Of a DNA stretch of 64,000 nt, positions 55,286 through 63,914 are shown piece after piece. Numbering within the stretch: position 1 is the stretch's first letter; each line of letters begins with the position of its first letter. The stretch is from Bradyrhizobium sp. CCBAU 51627 (GTDB lineage Bacteria > Pseudomonadota > Alphaproteobacteria > Rhizobiales > Xanthobacteraceae). The stretch lies in contig NZ_LBJG01000086.1 in the NCBI RefSeq assembly GCF_028128765.1, positions 1 to 64,000 of the forward strand. Reading direction: 5' to 3'. The notes under the pieces were generated by a model. It was not told the DNA's origin. It worked only from the letters and a program-made list of their open reading frames with translations, and ran no database searches. Made by a program: the position numbers and the translations under genes.

Positions 55286-55444
55286 ATGGATTTCCAATCT
55301 GCCTATTTGCGTCTGGCGATGATTTCGCCGCCCCTGGCACCCATGACCAAGCCGACCCAGGACAGGCCGCCGAAGGTTGCCAACGACAATTATCCGGTCT
55401 GGCCGCTGATCCCGTTTCCGGCGGGCTGGCACGCCTCGAATTGA
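55286..55444 (+). CDS. microprotein with ANDN...WPLIPFPAGW C-terminus
   Basis: A 52-residue protein starting MDFQSAYLRLAMISPPLAPM and ending in VANDNYPVWPLIPFPAGWHA then SN. The last 20 residues closely match the end of the 63-residue protein at 995-1186 (ANDN...WPLxPFPxGWxA), while the N-termini differ. Internal ATGs at codons 12 and 20 could be the true start, since only the C-terminal part is visibly conserved. Function unknown. Confidence 0.55.
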   Translation: MDFQSAYLRLAMISPPLAPMTKPTQDRPPKVANDNYPVWPLIPFPAGWHASN

Positions 55445-55986
55445 ATCGGAAAAGGCGCAACGCCGCGCAAGCGGAGTATCATCGCTTGGCGGCGTCCGTT
55501 TAGACGTTGGGCGCTGAAATCCCCAACACTCATGTGTCTATGGCGACGCCCAAAGGTTCGAAGAAGATTTGACAATTCTGCGCCGTCAACCGATTCAAAT
55601 CCTTGCGGAAATCGCGCAGAAGGTCGTCGACGAGAAGGAGGGGCGCCGAGGGTTTGACGTCGCGGCTGACCGGCCTTGCGACCACGCCTTGACCGAAGAG
55701 GCAATGGCACCGATCGACATGGAAACCCCGCCTGAAGGGATATTCGAGGGCACGGCGCTAGCGTGCCGTCTTACCCCTTCAACCAAGCATGCGTGAAACA
55801 TGTCGACGCGCACTCGCACCTCCGCCTCCGGGAAGCAACCAATCCCCCTGCCACGCGTTACAGGGTTTTCCCACCTTCCACATGCCTGCGAGCAGCTCGC
55901 CGCCCGCCTCCCTACGCCATGAGCTTCGGTACGCCATCAATGGACAGTCATCCCGTCTCACGTCCGTGTGACCTGGAGCGTGGCCG
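55445..55986. other. intergenic stretch without a convincing gene
   Basis: 542 nt. Short open frames exist on both strands (for example a TTG-started one at 55569-55796), but none has a clear start signal or recognisable product. It may hold eroded small genes. Confidence 0.4.
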
Positions 55987-56208
55987 GTGAATTTTCGCGA
56001 GCAATGCGAGACCAATGAAGAACAGGCCGCTGGCCAAGGGGATGCTGTGAGCCAAGCTGAGACGACCGGGAAATTGTCCGCGGCTAAAGAGCCCCGGACG
56101 TCACTGTTTGCAGTCTGCTGGCTCGGGATCGCGGCGATCGCGATGATGGGCTGGATCTGCGCGCTGGGCTGGCTGGCCTGGCGCCTGGCGAATTGGGCGT
56201 TGTTCTGA
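55987..56208 (+). CDS. small single-pass membrane protein
   Basis: A 73-residue hypothetical protein with a GTG start preceded by GGAG. A polar lead (MNFREQCETNEEQAAGQGDA) is followed by one or two closely spaced hydrophobic segments (SLFAVCWLGIAAIAMMGWIC; ALGWLAWRLANWALF). A GC-rich hairpin (around 56217-56238) follows the stop. Not recognised. Confidence 0.5.
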   Translation: MNFREQCETNEEQAAGQGDAVSQAETTGKLSAAKEPRTSLFAVCWLGIAAIAMMGWICALGWLAWRLANWALF

Positions 56209-56251
56209 AGTCTGTGCCGGCCGGCGTGGCGCGCCGGCCCTGCCCATCACA

Positions 56252-56383
56252 TCAATAGTGGTAGTTCACGCCGATCATTGCAGCATGGATCGTGTCCTAG
56301 AGATGAGCCACGGTCACGCCTTGGATCGGACTGATCAGCTGTATCGGGCCCTTCGTGCCGAAGTCATGGTAATTGTATTCGCA
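56252..56383 (-). pseudogene. C-terminal remnant of an outer-membrane beta-barrel protein
   Basis: Read on the minus strand, the frame gives EYNYHDFGTKGPIQLISPIQ then GVTVAHL, a TAG stop, then DTIHAAMIGVNYHY and TGA. This is the shape of the last two strands of Bradyrhizobium Omp25/Omp31-like proteins (VEYNYYDFG...DTIHxxMxGVNYxF). An in-frame TGA also precedes it, so only ~43 codons survive, with an internal stop. Clearly non-functional. The homology is recalled, not searched. Confidence 0.5.
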
Positions 56384-57071
56384 TCAATCCGGGGCAAAGC
56401 ACCATGTGCTTAGAGGAGAGCGTGACAAAGAAGGCTGCGGCTTGCAGCGAGTGCACAACACGCATCGATATCAGGTGTCCAGCGGCACAGGCGGCGCGCT
56501 GAACGTCTCATGCACCTCGTACGAGCTTCTTTGAGGTGTTTTGTATCGCATTGGAGCAAGCAACGAGAGCACCGAGCGAGCCTGCTAACCCGCATGTAAT
56601 GAACCGCTACGGCACGCCCCGCGTTAATCGATATCAATCTCGACCTACCGGCATTTATTGATGATCGGGAAGGCCCAAGAAAAGCGAATTCTACTTGGGC
56701 GCTCAACTCAGCCCGACTCTCAACGCCTTCTTAGCCTCTTCAGTTGCTGCATGGCGACCACCGCCGTACTGGCCAACATTGTTAAAGAGCTGCATTAGCG
56801 GGGTTTGCGGCTGCCTCGGCGTCCGGAAACAGGCCTAAGAATCGAAGATGCCACGCTGTCGGTTCGTGCAAAGGCATACACATTGGCATCGATATCTCAG
56901 ATTTCCGAGACGAACGGCGGCGACTAGTCCGGCATATGGGCCGAAACTCTGTAACCGCGATGTCGCAAGGGCCAGTGCATCCGGAGAAACCTCTAGCGTA
57001 GCTCCCGCGTCCTCGATACTCTTCGAGGTACAAGCTTAGATTGAGCTAGCTCACACCAAGGGCGCCATTGG
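56384..57071. other. AT-richer intergenic region before the metalloprotease gene
   Basis: 688 nt with lower G+C to the eye than the rest of the window and no convincing gene. It presumably includes the metalloprotease promoter, which I cannot place. The composition change supports acquired DNA. Confidence 0.4.
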
Positions 57072-60000
57072 ATGATAATTAATTTGAGTTATGAGGCCAG
57101 CGCTAATAGCGCACCTGCATATTTTTTCTCTGATTTGAATGCAGCCGCACAGATCTTGGACGCTGTGCTTCCGGCTCCAATCACCGTCAATATCGAGGTT
57201 GGCTACGGTGAAATTTTCGAGAATGGCGCCGACGTTGCGCTACCGAGCGGTTTTTCTGAGGGAGGCCCGGCTTGGGGTCAATATCTTTCATACTCAAGCG
57301 TTCGATCACTTCTTGTAAGTAATGCGACTGCGCCCTACGCGATTGCAGCGGCCAATAGTTTGCCAATCAATAATCCTACCAATCAGTCGGGTGTATTGCT
57401 CAGCAACACCCAGGAAAAGCTATTCGGGATGCTGCCCTCCAACGACACAGCAACTGACGGCTATGTCGGCTTTGGCGTTGGCTGGAGCAGTTATCTTGGC
57501 GTAGCGCTACATGAAATTACGCATGCAATGGGCAGAGCTGGCAATAGCTCCAATACCGCAGATACCATCCTGAATTTGTACAAATTTTCGTCGCCCGGTG
57601 TTCTGGATTTCACGACCGCCGCTGGGTACTTTTCTATCGACGGAGGTAATACAAATCTTCAGAACTTCGATTCTACGGGAGTTGATCCCTGGGATTGGTC
57701 TGCTGGGTTACCGGATCCATTCAGCCTGGATGGAAGTAATTTTAGTACGCTATCTAGCGCGGATATCATCGTACTCAACGCGCTTGGTCTTACTGATCTC
57801 CCGCCACCTCCGCCTGCCGTGTCAGTGGTCAGCGACTCAGCCGCTATCCGCGGCCAGACTTTACCATTGTCATCTCTCGTCACGATTTCTGATCCAGCGC
57901 ACAAGGGCTATCAAAAGCTGGAGCTGTGGGATGCGAATGGCTCGGCATCGGGCGGCCAATTTGTTGTAAATGGGGTGGCCCAATCCGGAGGTCATGAGAT
58001 TGACGTTGCACCCGGCGATGTTGCGAACACTGTCTTTCATGTAGGTACCGGGACGGGTTCGGACACTTTATGGGCGCGGCTTTTGGAGAACGATGGAACG
58101 CTTACTCCCTGGCAGCAGTTCTCAGTGTCTCTTCAACCGCCAACTCTGACCGTACACAACGTCCTGGTCGCGACGCGAGCCCAAGTTATACCTCTGTCCA
58201 CCTTGGTGACGGTTTCAGATCCGAACGGCCTCAGCTATCAAAAACCGAGCTGTGGGACTCGAATGGCACAGTGGCAAGCGGTCAGTTCGTGGTCAACGGC
58301 CTGGCGCAAACGGGCGGCCATGAAATCGATGTGAGCCCAGCCGATATTGCCAACACCGTATTTGACGTCGGCGCATTTGGCGGCACAGATACGTTGTGGG
58401 CAAGATTGCTGGAAAACGACGACACTCTGACAGGCTGGCAGGGACTCACGGTCGTAGGGCCAACCGACAACGCGCCCTTGGTCTCTGCCTCGGATTTCAC
58501 CGCGACGCATGGCCAGAACGTTGCGGCTTCAAGCCTTTTTTCGGTCACCGACGCGGACAACGATACGATTACAAACTACCAGCTATGGGATTCAACCGGC
58601 GATCCGGCTAGCGGGCACTGGGTGATCGGCGGGATCGCTCAAGACGCCAACATCGCCATCAACGTCTCCGCAGCCCAGTTGGGCAGCACCAGCTTCCAGA
58701 GTGGTTCCGGCTCGGACGACCTGTGGGTACGCGCCTATGACGGTTTTGAATGGGGCGCGTGGAAGGAGTTCCACGTCAACGCCCCAGTTGACCACGCACC
58801 CCTTGTCACTGCTGCCGACTATAATGCAATCCACAACCAAAACATCGCGGCCTCCGGCCTATTCACTGTAACTGATGCGGATGGGGATACGATCATCAAC
58901 TACCAGCTCTGGGACTCGACAACGGATCCGTCCAGCGGTCACTGGGTTGTCGGCGGCGTATCGCAGAGTTCGAATGTCGCCATCGACGTCAGCGCCGCGC
59001 AGCTGGCAAATACGACGTTCCAGAGCGGCTCCGGATCCGATGATTTGTGGGTGCGGGCCAATGACGGCACGCTATGGGGTGCGTGGAAGGAGTTCCACGT
59101 CAATGCTCCGATCGACAACGCTCCCGTGGTCAATGCATCGGATATGAACGCGACCCACGGACAGAACATCGCTGCTGCCAGCCTGTTCACGGCCAGCGAT
59201 GCCGATCACGATACGATCACCGGCTACCAGTTTTGGGATTCGACCGCCGATTCCGCGAGCGGGCATTTTGTGGTCGCTGGTGCTGCACAGCCGTCGAACC
59301 AGAGCATAGATGTCAGCGCCGCCCAGCTGGCGAATACGTCATTCCAGAGCGGCTCAGGATCGGATGACCTGTGGGTTCGTGCCTTCGACGGGACGAAATG
59401 GAGCAGCTGGAAGGAGTTCCACGTCAACGCTCCGCTGGACAATCCCCCGGTCGTCACTGCATCGGATTTCACGGCGACCCACAATCAGAATGTGGCAGCT
59501 TCAACTCTGTTCTCGACCTCTGATGCGGATGGAGACGCTGTCACGAACTATCAGCTGTGGGACTCGACGGCTGACCCGAGCAGCGGCCATTGGGTGGTCG
59601 GGGGCACAGTGCAGGCCGCCAACGTCGCTATTGGCGTCACGGCAGCGCAGCTCTCGACCACGACTTTCCAGAGTGGATCAGGCTCAGATGATCTCTGGGC
59701 TCGCGCTTACGACGGCATCGCCTGGGGCGCATGGAAGGAATTTCATGTCAACGCCCCGCTGGATCGCGCGCCCGTGGTCACAGCTGCCGACTTCCACGCC
59801 ACGCCCAATCAGAGCGTTGCGGCATCATCCCTGTTCTCGGTATCGGACGCAGATGGCGACAGCATCTCGCAGTATCAGTTCTGGGATTCCACGCCCGCGG
59901 CCGCAAGCGGCCACTGGTCCGTTTCCGGGGCCGCCCAGCCAACCAACACTGCAATCAACGTCAGTGCGGCTCAGCTCGCGGCGACAAGTTTCCAAAGCGG

Positions 60001-60082
60001 CACCGTGTCGGACGATCTCTGGGTTAGAGCCAGCGACGGCGCGATCTGGAGCAACTGGCAGGAGTTCCATGTGCTGGTGTAA
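57072..60082 (+). pseudogene. modular zinc-metalloprotease-like secreted protein, split by one frameshift
   Basis: Restoring one base gives a protein of about 1003 residues. Residues 1-240 resemble the NF038122-type metalloprotease family: VNIEVGYGEIFENGADVALP, VGFGVGWSSYLGVALHEITH with the HEITH zinc motif at 147-151, then WDWSAGLPDPFSLDG and LSSADIIVLNALG. The metzincin third His position (157) is Gly. A PPPPP linker leads to seven related C-terminal modules of ~106-108 residues. There is no N-terminal signal peptide, so type I secretion is possible. The frame breaks at 58240-58244, where CAAAAACC replaces the expected CAAAAAACC; the second frame then runs intact to 60082. Flanks include a decayed OMP gene and a prophage remnant. 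Confidence 0.75.
58466..60082 (+). repeat. five tandem 324-bp coding repeats (108-residue modules)
   Basis: Module starts (Asp of D-N/H/R-x-P) fall at 58466, 58790, 59114, 59438 and 59762, exactly 324 bp apart, and the last unit ends at the stop. Each module has A-SDFxATHxQNVAASSLF, DADxDxIxxYQxWDST, SGHWVVGG, NVSAAQLAxTSFQSGSGSDD and LWVRAxDGxxWGAWKEFHVN. Two more divergent modules precede them (~57820-58137 and ~58138-58465). Confidence 0.9.
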
Positions 60083-60208
60083 ATTCTGCGGATACCCGTT
60101 GTTTCGCACTGGCCCCGAGCGAGGACGCCAAGCTGGACCCGGTAGGCGCTATCGAGTGGACCGCACTCCTTCGGTCGAAGGAAGGCCAAGCGTGTCCTTG
60201 TAGCTCCG

Positions 60209-60835
60209 CTACGGACCTCTTACCGACGTCCTGTAACCCCACTCAAAGTCTGGCCGCACATCGGCGGTGGAAGGTCCGGCCACCCACTGATGCGCGGCGC
60301 CCGTGGCCTGCGCCACCGCCAGCGCGCCGGCCGTGACCTGCAGGCTGCCGTTGATCGTGAGCGACAGCGTGCGGTCGGCCGAAAGATTGCCGCCGCCGGC
60401 GAGTGGCGCCGCGGTGTTGATGTTGCGCGCGGCCGGGACGTTGTTGGCATTGAAAACGATCGCGCTGGTGCCAAGCACGATCGGATCGGCGCTCGGGCAT
60501 TCGAACAGCATGGTGCTGAAGGTCGCGCCCTGCGCCGCCATGACGAGCAGGCCGCTCGCCCAGTCGGAATTGTTGTTGGCGTCGATCGCCCGCGTCCATG
60601 GGCCGGTGGAGGCGTTGTAGATGCCGTTCGTTGTCTGGTCCGTCTGCGCCCGCACCAGCACGCGGTTCCCGGCCGCCAGCGCCACCCCGTCGACCGTCTG
60701 CAGGCCGGAGAGCGTGATGTTGGCAGTGGTCGCGACCAGGCACGGCGCCTTGATGGCGAGGCCCGGATTCGGGCTGCCGGCAATGGCGGTGTCCGTGGCG
60801 TCGACGCTGACGCCCCGGCGGTCCGTGGTGGCCAT
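60209..60835 (-). CDS. phage tail-fibre-like protein (prophage remnant)
   Basis: A 208-residue protein containing the phage tail-fibre-type block VDGVALAAGNRVLVRAQTDQ TTNGIYNASTGPWTRAIDANN, followed by GTSAIVFNANNVPAARNINT and beta-rich GGGNLSADRTLSLTINGSLQ. From memory, such proteins usually continue well past this point; here it ends soon after QWVAGPSTADVRPDFEWGYR, suggesting 3' truncation. The ATG at 60835 is clear. It neighbours other phage remnants. Confidence 0.65.
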   Translation of the reverse strand: MATTDRRGVSVDATDTAIAGSPNPGLAIKAPCLVATTANITLSGLQTVDGVALAAGNRVLVRAQTDQTTNGIYNASTGPWTRAIDANNNSDWASGLLVMAAQGATFSTMLFECPSADPIVLGTSAIVFNANNVPAARNINTAAPLAGGGNLSADRTLSLTINGSLQVTAGALAVAQATGAAHQWVAGPSTADVRPDFEWGYRTSVRGP

Positions 60836-60909
60836 GTGGGGGAATCTCCGCTAGTCGCTTGCCCTGGCGCCGCGGTCGTGGAATCGTCGCGCAACCGGGG
60901 GTAGGCAAA

Positions 60910-61161
60910 ATGAAAAGACTGATGCTGCTGGGCGCGCTATGCGCGCTGTCGGGCTGTCAAACGGCCGGGGCTGACGCGAACATTTACGGCGGCGCGTTCG
61001 GGCAGCGCGTCGTCGGCAACGAGACCTATGTGACGGTCTCCAATGTCTGGAACGAGATGGACGCCCTGCCGCTGGCCGACCAGCATTGCAAGCAGTTCAG
61101 CAAGGCGGCGCGCTTCAACCGGATGGAAGGACCGCGCGCGATCTTCGATTGCGTCCGCTAG
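60910..61161 (+). CDS. small lipoprotein, prophage-associated
   Basis: An 83-residue protein starting MKRLMLLGALCALSGCQTAG. It has a clear lipobox (ALSGC, lipidated Cys at residue 16). The mature part includes FGQRVVGNETYVTVSNVWNE and DQHCKQFSKAARF, with a second Cys near the C-terminus (FDCVR). The start ATG at 60910 is supported by the signal. It overlaps by 4 nt the end of the convergent phage remnant. Function unknown; it may be phage cargo or a host gene. Confidence 0.65.
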   Translation: MKRLMLLGALCALSGCQTAGADANIYGGAFGQRVVGNETYVTVSNVWNEMDALPLADQHCKQFSKAARFNRMEGPRAIFDCVR

Positions 61162-61988
61162 CGCCCGCCGATCGCCTGGCCCAGCGCCGGCGCGAGGCCC
61201 TGGCTGTTGACCTTGCGGGGGCTTAGCCAGAACTCGATTCCCGAGCGCTGCTTCATCCCCTGCTCCATCCGGTCGAGATAGCCGGGATTGAGCAGGCGGT
61301 TGGTGACGAGGTAATCGAACGCCGCGCGCGTGTAGATCATGTTCATGAAGGGCAGATTGTCGCGCGCCGTCTTCACCGCGAGCGCGGCGGTCTGGCTGCC
61401 CTTGTGCTTGTCCTGGTCGAAGGCGGCGTCGCGGGCGTCCTGCTTCAACAGGTTGTAGAGCTCGACCAGCCGGTTGGCCTGGCCGAGCGTCGGGCCGGCG
61501 AGGCCCTCCAGGAAGTTCATGCCGTGGCGGGAATATTCGCCGAGCAGGTAGTCGCCGTAGATCGAGGCGGCGCCGCCGCGCAGGAACGCGGCCATCAGCG
61601 CGTCGCGCGGCTGGCTGCGCCATTGCGCGTTGGGATCCTGACCCTTGAAGATCGCGTTCAGATAGTTCGCCATTGCGCCGGCGAGCGTGGTGCCGACGAT
61701 CAGCTCGGTGATCCCGGCGACCTTGTCCATGCGCCGGCCGCCGCCGCGCAGCTCGGTCTCCCAGGTCCTGGTCAGCATCGTCGCCGGGAATTGCTTGAAC
61801 TGCATCAACAGGCGCAGCGCGAGGTTCAGCGGCGAGTTGCGCTGGGTGCCCTGCAGCAGCATCGCCTTCTCGCGGGCGCCGGGCTCGATGACGGCATATC
61901 GCCCGCGCTCTCCGAAATAGGCCCAGAGCTTGAGCGCCAGCTCCTGCCCGACCAGGCCGCCGGGGATGATCCATTCCATCTTGAGCAT
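61158..61988 (-). pseudogene. 5'-truncated phage protein (C-terminal portion)
   Basis: A 276-residue frame from the first ATG, with the same frame open for ~15 codons further upstream (SISEQASSTMLKMEW), implying a lost N-terminus. It is helical with segments such as IPGGLVGQELALKLWAYFGE, ELIVGTTLAGAMANYLNAIF, RGGAASIYGDYLLGEYSRHG and FMNMIYTRAAFDYLVTNRLL. This looks like the end of a large phage internal-virion or polyvalent protein, but I cannot name it. The junction lies near 62010-62040, where plus-strand phage sequence begins. Confidence 0.5.
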
Positions 61989-62015
61989 CGTGCTCGAGGC
62001 CTGCTCGCTGATCGA

Positions 62016-62170
62016 CTTTCCACCGTTCCGCGAGACGTGGGGCGGTTTCTACTGGCCGAAGGTGGCGCGGTGGCTGGACTCGGACAACGAGGTGAGAACA
62101 GATGAGCGGGTCGCCCCCTCACCAGACGTCCAGGACGAAGAGCCCTTCCGACATGCCCCGCCGCGGAGAA
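62016..62170 (+). pseudogene. fragment of a small phage gene upstream of the integrase
   Basis: The frame reads IDFPPFRETWGGFYWPKVAR WLDSDNEVRTDERVAPSPDV and on to HAPPRRKAGS. It lacks a start. The segment looks like the end of a small regulator or excisionase-type gene that normally overlaps the integrase start. Partial because of the deletion joint to its left. Confidence 0.4.
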
Positions 62171-63111
62171 AGGCGGGTTCAAGATCGGCCGCAACAATCT
62201 GGGATACTGGCTGGCCAACCAGGTCACCCGCGACCCCATGGGGTTTCCCGACACCTGCATTCCGTTGCCACCGGGCGCGACTGACGAAGAGATCGGGGAG
62301 CTATGTCGCGGCTACACGGCGCAACTGCGGGCACACATCGAGGCCGAGAAGAAGAAGCTCGCGACGGACGAGCCTTCACTGACCAAGACCCGCTACGACG
62401 GGACGATCAAGACGGCGTGCCAGATCTACCAGGAGCACCCGAACTCCCCGTTCAACTACAACATCAGCCACACGACGCGCCGAGGATATCTGGCGGACCT
62501 CAAGGTCATCATCGAGAGCGTGGGGCATCGTCGCGTCAAGAACGTCACCGTGCTGGACTGTCAGGCCTTCTATCGGGAGTGGCGCAAGGGCGCGGAGTAT
62601 GTCGACGAGGACGGCGAGCGCTGGCGAGGGCCGGACAATACAATCGCGATGCTGCGAACCGTGATCCGCTTCATGGCTGCGCTGCGCCATGCCGACTGCA
62701 AGCTCCTGGCCGAGGAAGGTGCAGTTCGAGCGCGAGGGCGCGCGCGAGCAGGAGCGGACCTATCAGCACGTTCGCGACTTCCTTCGTGCCGCGCGCGACC
62801 TGGCCGCCAAGGACTTCATCCCGCGCGATCGCGCGCTCTATATGTCGATCGGCGTTGCCGCGCAGTTCCAGCTGATGCTGCGCCAGGGCGACATCATCGG
62901 CAAATGGTCGCCACGCAAGGCCGATGCGAAATTTCCGACCGGCATCGAGATCTTGCACGTGGAGAACGAGACCTGGGCGGGCTTCTTCACCTGGGAGAAG
63001 GTGCCGGGCTGGCGCTGGCGAACGCGCACGTCCAAGTCGAAGTATCGTGCAGCGGCCGAGTTCGACCTGCAGATCTACGACCTGCTCTATCCGCTGCTCG
63101 AACATCCTTGA
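62153..63111 (+). pseudogene. degenerate phage tyrosine integrase
   Basis: An ATG at 62153 would start M-P-A-A-E-K-G-G-F-K, but the C-run has four C instead of three, breaking the frame. The next frame reads GRNNLGYWLANQVTRDPMGF and on through an SAM-like core-binding domain (NSPFNYNISHTTRRGYLADL; MLRTVIRFMAALRHADCKLL). A small deletion near 62715 shifts to KVQFEREGAREQERTYQHVR, QFQLMLRQGDIIGKWSPRKA (first catalytic Arg region) and WRWRTRTSKSKYRAAAEFDL. It ends at LLYPLLEHP, so the HxxR and Tyr of the catalytic domain are missing. Inactive. Confidence 0.7.
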
Positions 63112-63208
63112 GCTGCTGCAGAAGCTGAGCGGCGGCAAGCTCTACCGCGAGGTCATGGAAGATGCGCAGGCCGCGCTCGCCGCGGCCGAGCGCGCACGAA
63201 CAACGTAA
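63110..63208 (+). pseudogene. short C-terminal gene fragment
   Basis: The frame gives LELLQKLSGGKLYREVMEDA QAALAAAERARTT and a stop, without a start, fused directly behind the broken integrase. It probably came from a different prophage gene brought here by the deletion. Identity unknown. Confidence 0.35.
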
Positions 63209-63272
63209 GAACCGCGTGTCAGAATCACGTCAGAATCACAGGGAAAAAGTTTAGGAGAATCAACGTCGGGAG

Positions 63273-63349
63273 TGGTCGGGGCAGCTGGATTCGAACCAAC
63301 GACCTGCAGTACCCAAAACTGCCGCGCTACCAGGCTGCGCTATACCCCG
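63273..63349 (-). tRNA. tRNA-Pro (UGG)
   Basis: A 77-nt cloverleaf on the minus strand with encoded CCA. Acceptor CGGGGTA pairs with TGCCCCG; the anticodon stem GCAGT/ACTGC encloses TTTGGGT, giving TGG. The T-arm has GGTTCGAATCC. The 3' end borders the integrase remnant, making it the likely phage attachment site. Confidence 0.95.
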
Positions 63350-63428
63350 AATGTCCGGCGAGCCCTGTCGATACACGCTTCCAAGAGAGCCAGCAAGCGG
63401 CCAGCCCGGGCGGCCAAGTCCGCAGGAC

Positions 63429-63914
63429 CTATTTGTTGCCGAACAGGGGGTGGCCGACCCGATCGCCGACGCGAATGCCGTATTTCTGCGCTGTTCCCGC
63501 CACCACCTCCAGGACGGCCCGGGCAGGCCCTCGTGACGAAATAATCCTGGTCGAGAGCGGCTCGGTATTTTCCGCGATGCGCAGGATCCGGCCGTCGGCG
63601 CGGATGAAGATCATATCGAGCGGGACATAAGTGTTCTTCATCCACATCGACACTTCCTGCTCGGGATTGAAGTCGAACAGCATCCCTTTGCCGTCGGCCA
63701 ATTCCTTGCGGTACATCAGCCCGGTCTGCTTCTCCTCCTCCGTGGTCGCCATTTCCACCGAGAACACCTGTACTCCGTTCCTGGTGACGATCTCGAGCGG
63801 CTGGAAGCCGGCGGCGCGAGCGGGCGCGCCGGCGACCGCGAAACCGACAATGACGAGAACGGCAGCAAGCCAGCCCTGGGCACGGGACCTGGCGGCCTTT
63901 CGATCAAAGCGCAT
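63429..63914 (-). CDS. DUF192-family secreted protein
   Basis: A 161-residue protein. The signal peptide is MRFDRKAARSRAQGWLAAVL VIVGFAVAG...ARA. The DUF192 domain (PF02643) follows: LEIVTRNGVQVFSVEMATTE, EEKQTGLMYRKELADGKGML, the NPEQEVSMWMKNTYVPLDMI core, FIRADGRILRIAENTEPLS and the AVLEVVAGTAQKYGIRVGDR end. Periplasmic, small beta-barrel of unknown biochemical role. The ATG at 63914 is chosen; 63962 is in frame but unlikely. Confidence 0.88.
   Translation of the reverse strand: MRFDRKAARSRAQGWLAAVLVIVGFAVAGAPARAAGFQPLEIVTRNGVQVFSVEMATTEEEKQTGLMYRKELADGKGMLFDFNPEQEVSMWMKNTYVPLDMIFIRADGRILRIAENTEPLSTRIISSRGPARAVLEVVAGTAQKYGIRVGDRVGHPLFGNK

Larger units (their letters stand above)
60209..63272. 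mobile_element. decayed prophage at tRNA-Pro
   Basis: Between the metalloprotease gene and tRNA-Pro lie a tail-type protein, a lipoprotein, a 5'-truncated phage protein, a fragment of a small phage gene, a tyrosine integrase broken at three points and a last fragment. The integrase lies beside the 3' end of the tRNA, the usual arrangement for tRNA-targeting phages. The left boundary is uncertain; no duplicate of the tRNA 3' end was found. Confidence 0.6.

Noticed and set aside
55569..55796. 75-codon TTG-started frame (QILAEIAQKVVDEKEGRRGF...)
   Set aside because: No convincing ribosome binding site or family resemblance; a competing frame on the other strand is equally open.
58466..60082. 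Tandem repeats considered as a CRISPR or satellite array
   Set aside because: Units are 324 bp, coding, in frame and diverged, without short identical repeats and spacers.
63273..63349. Search for a second copy of the tRNA-Pro 3' end as the other attachment site
   Set aside because: No convincing duplicate was seen within the window, so the left boundary of the prophage remnant is left open.
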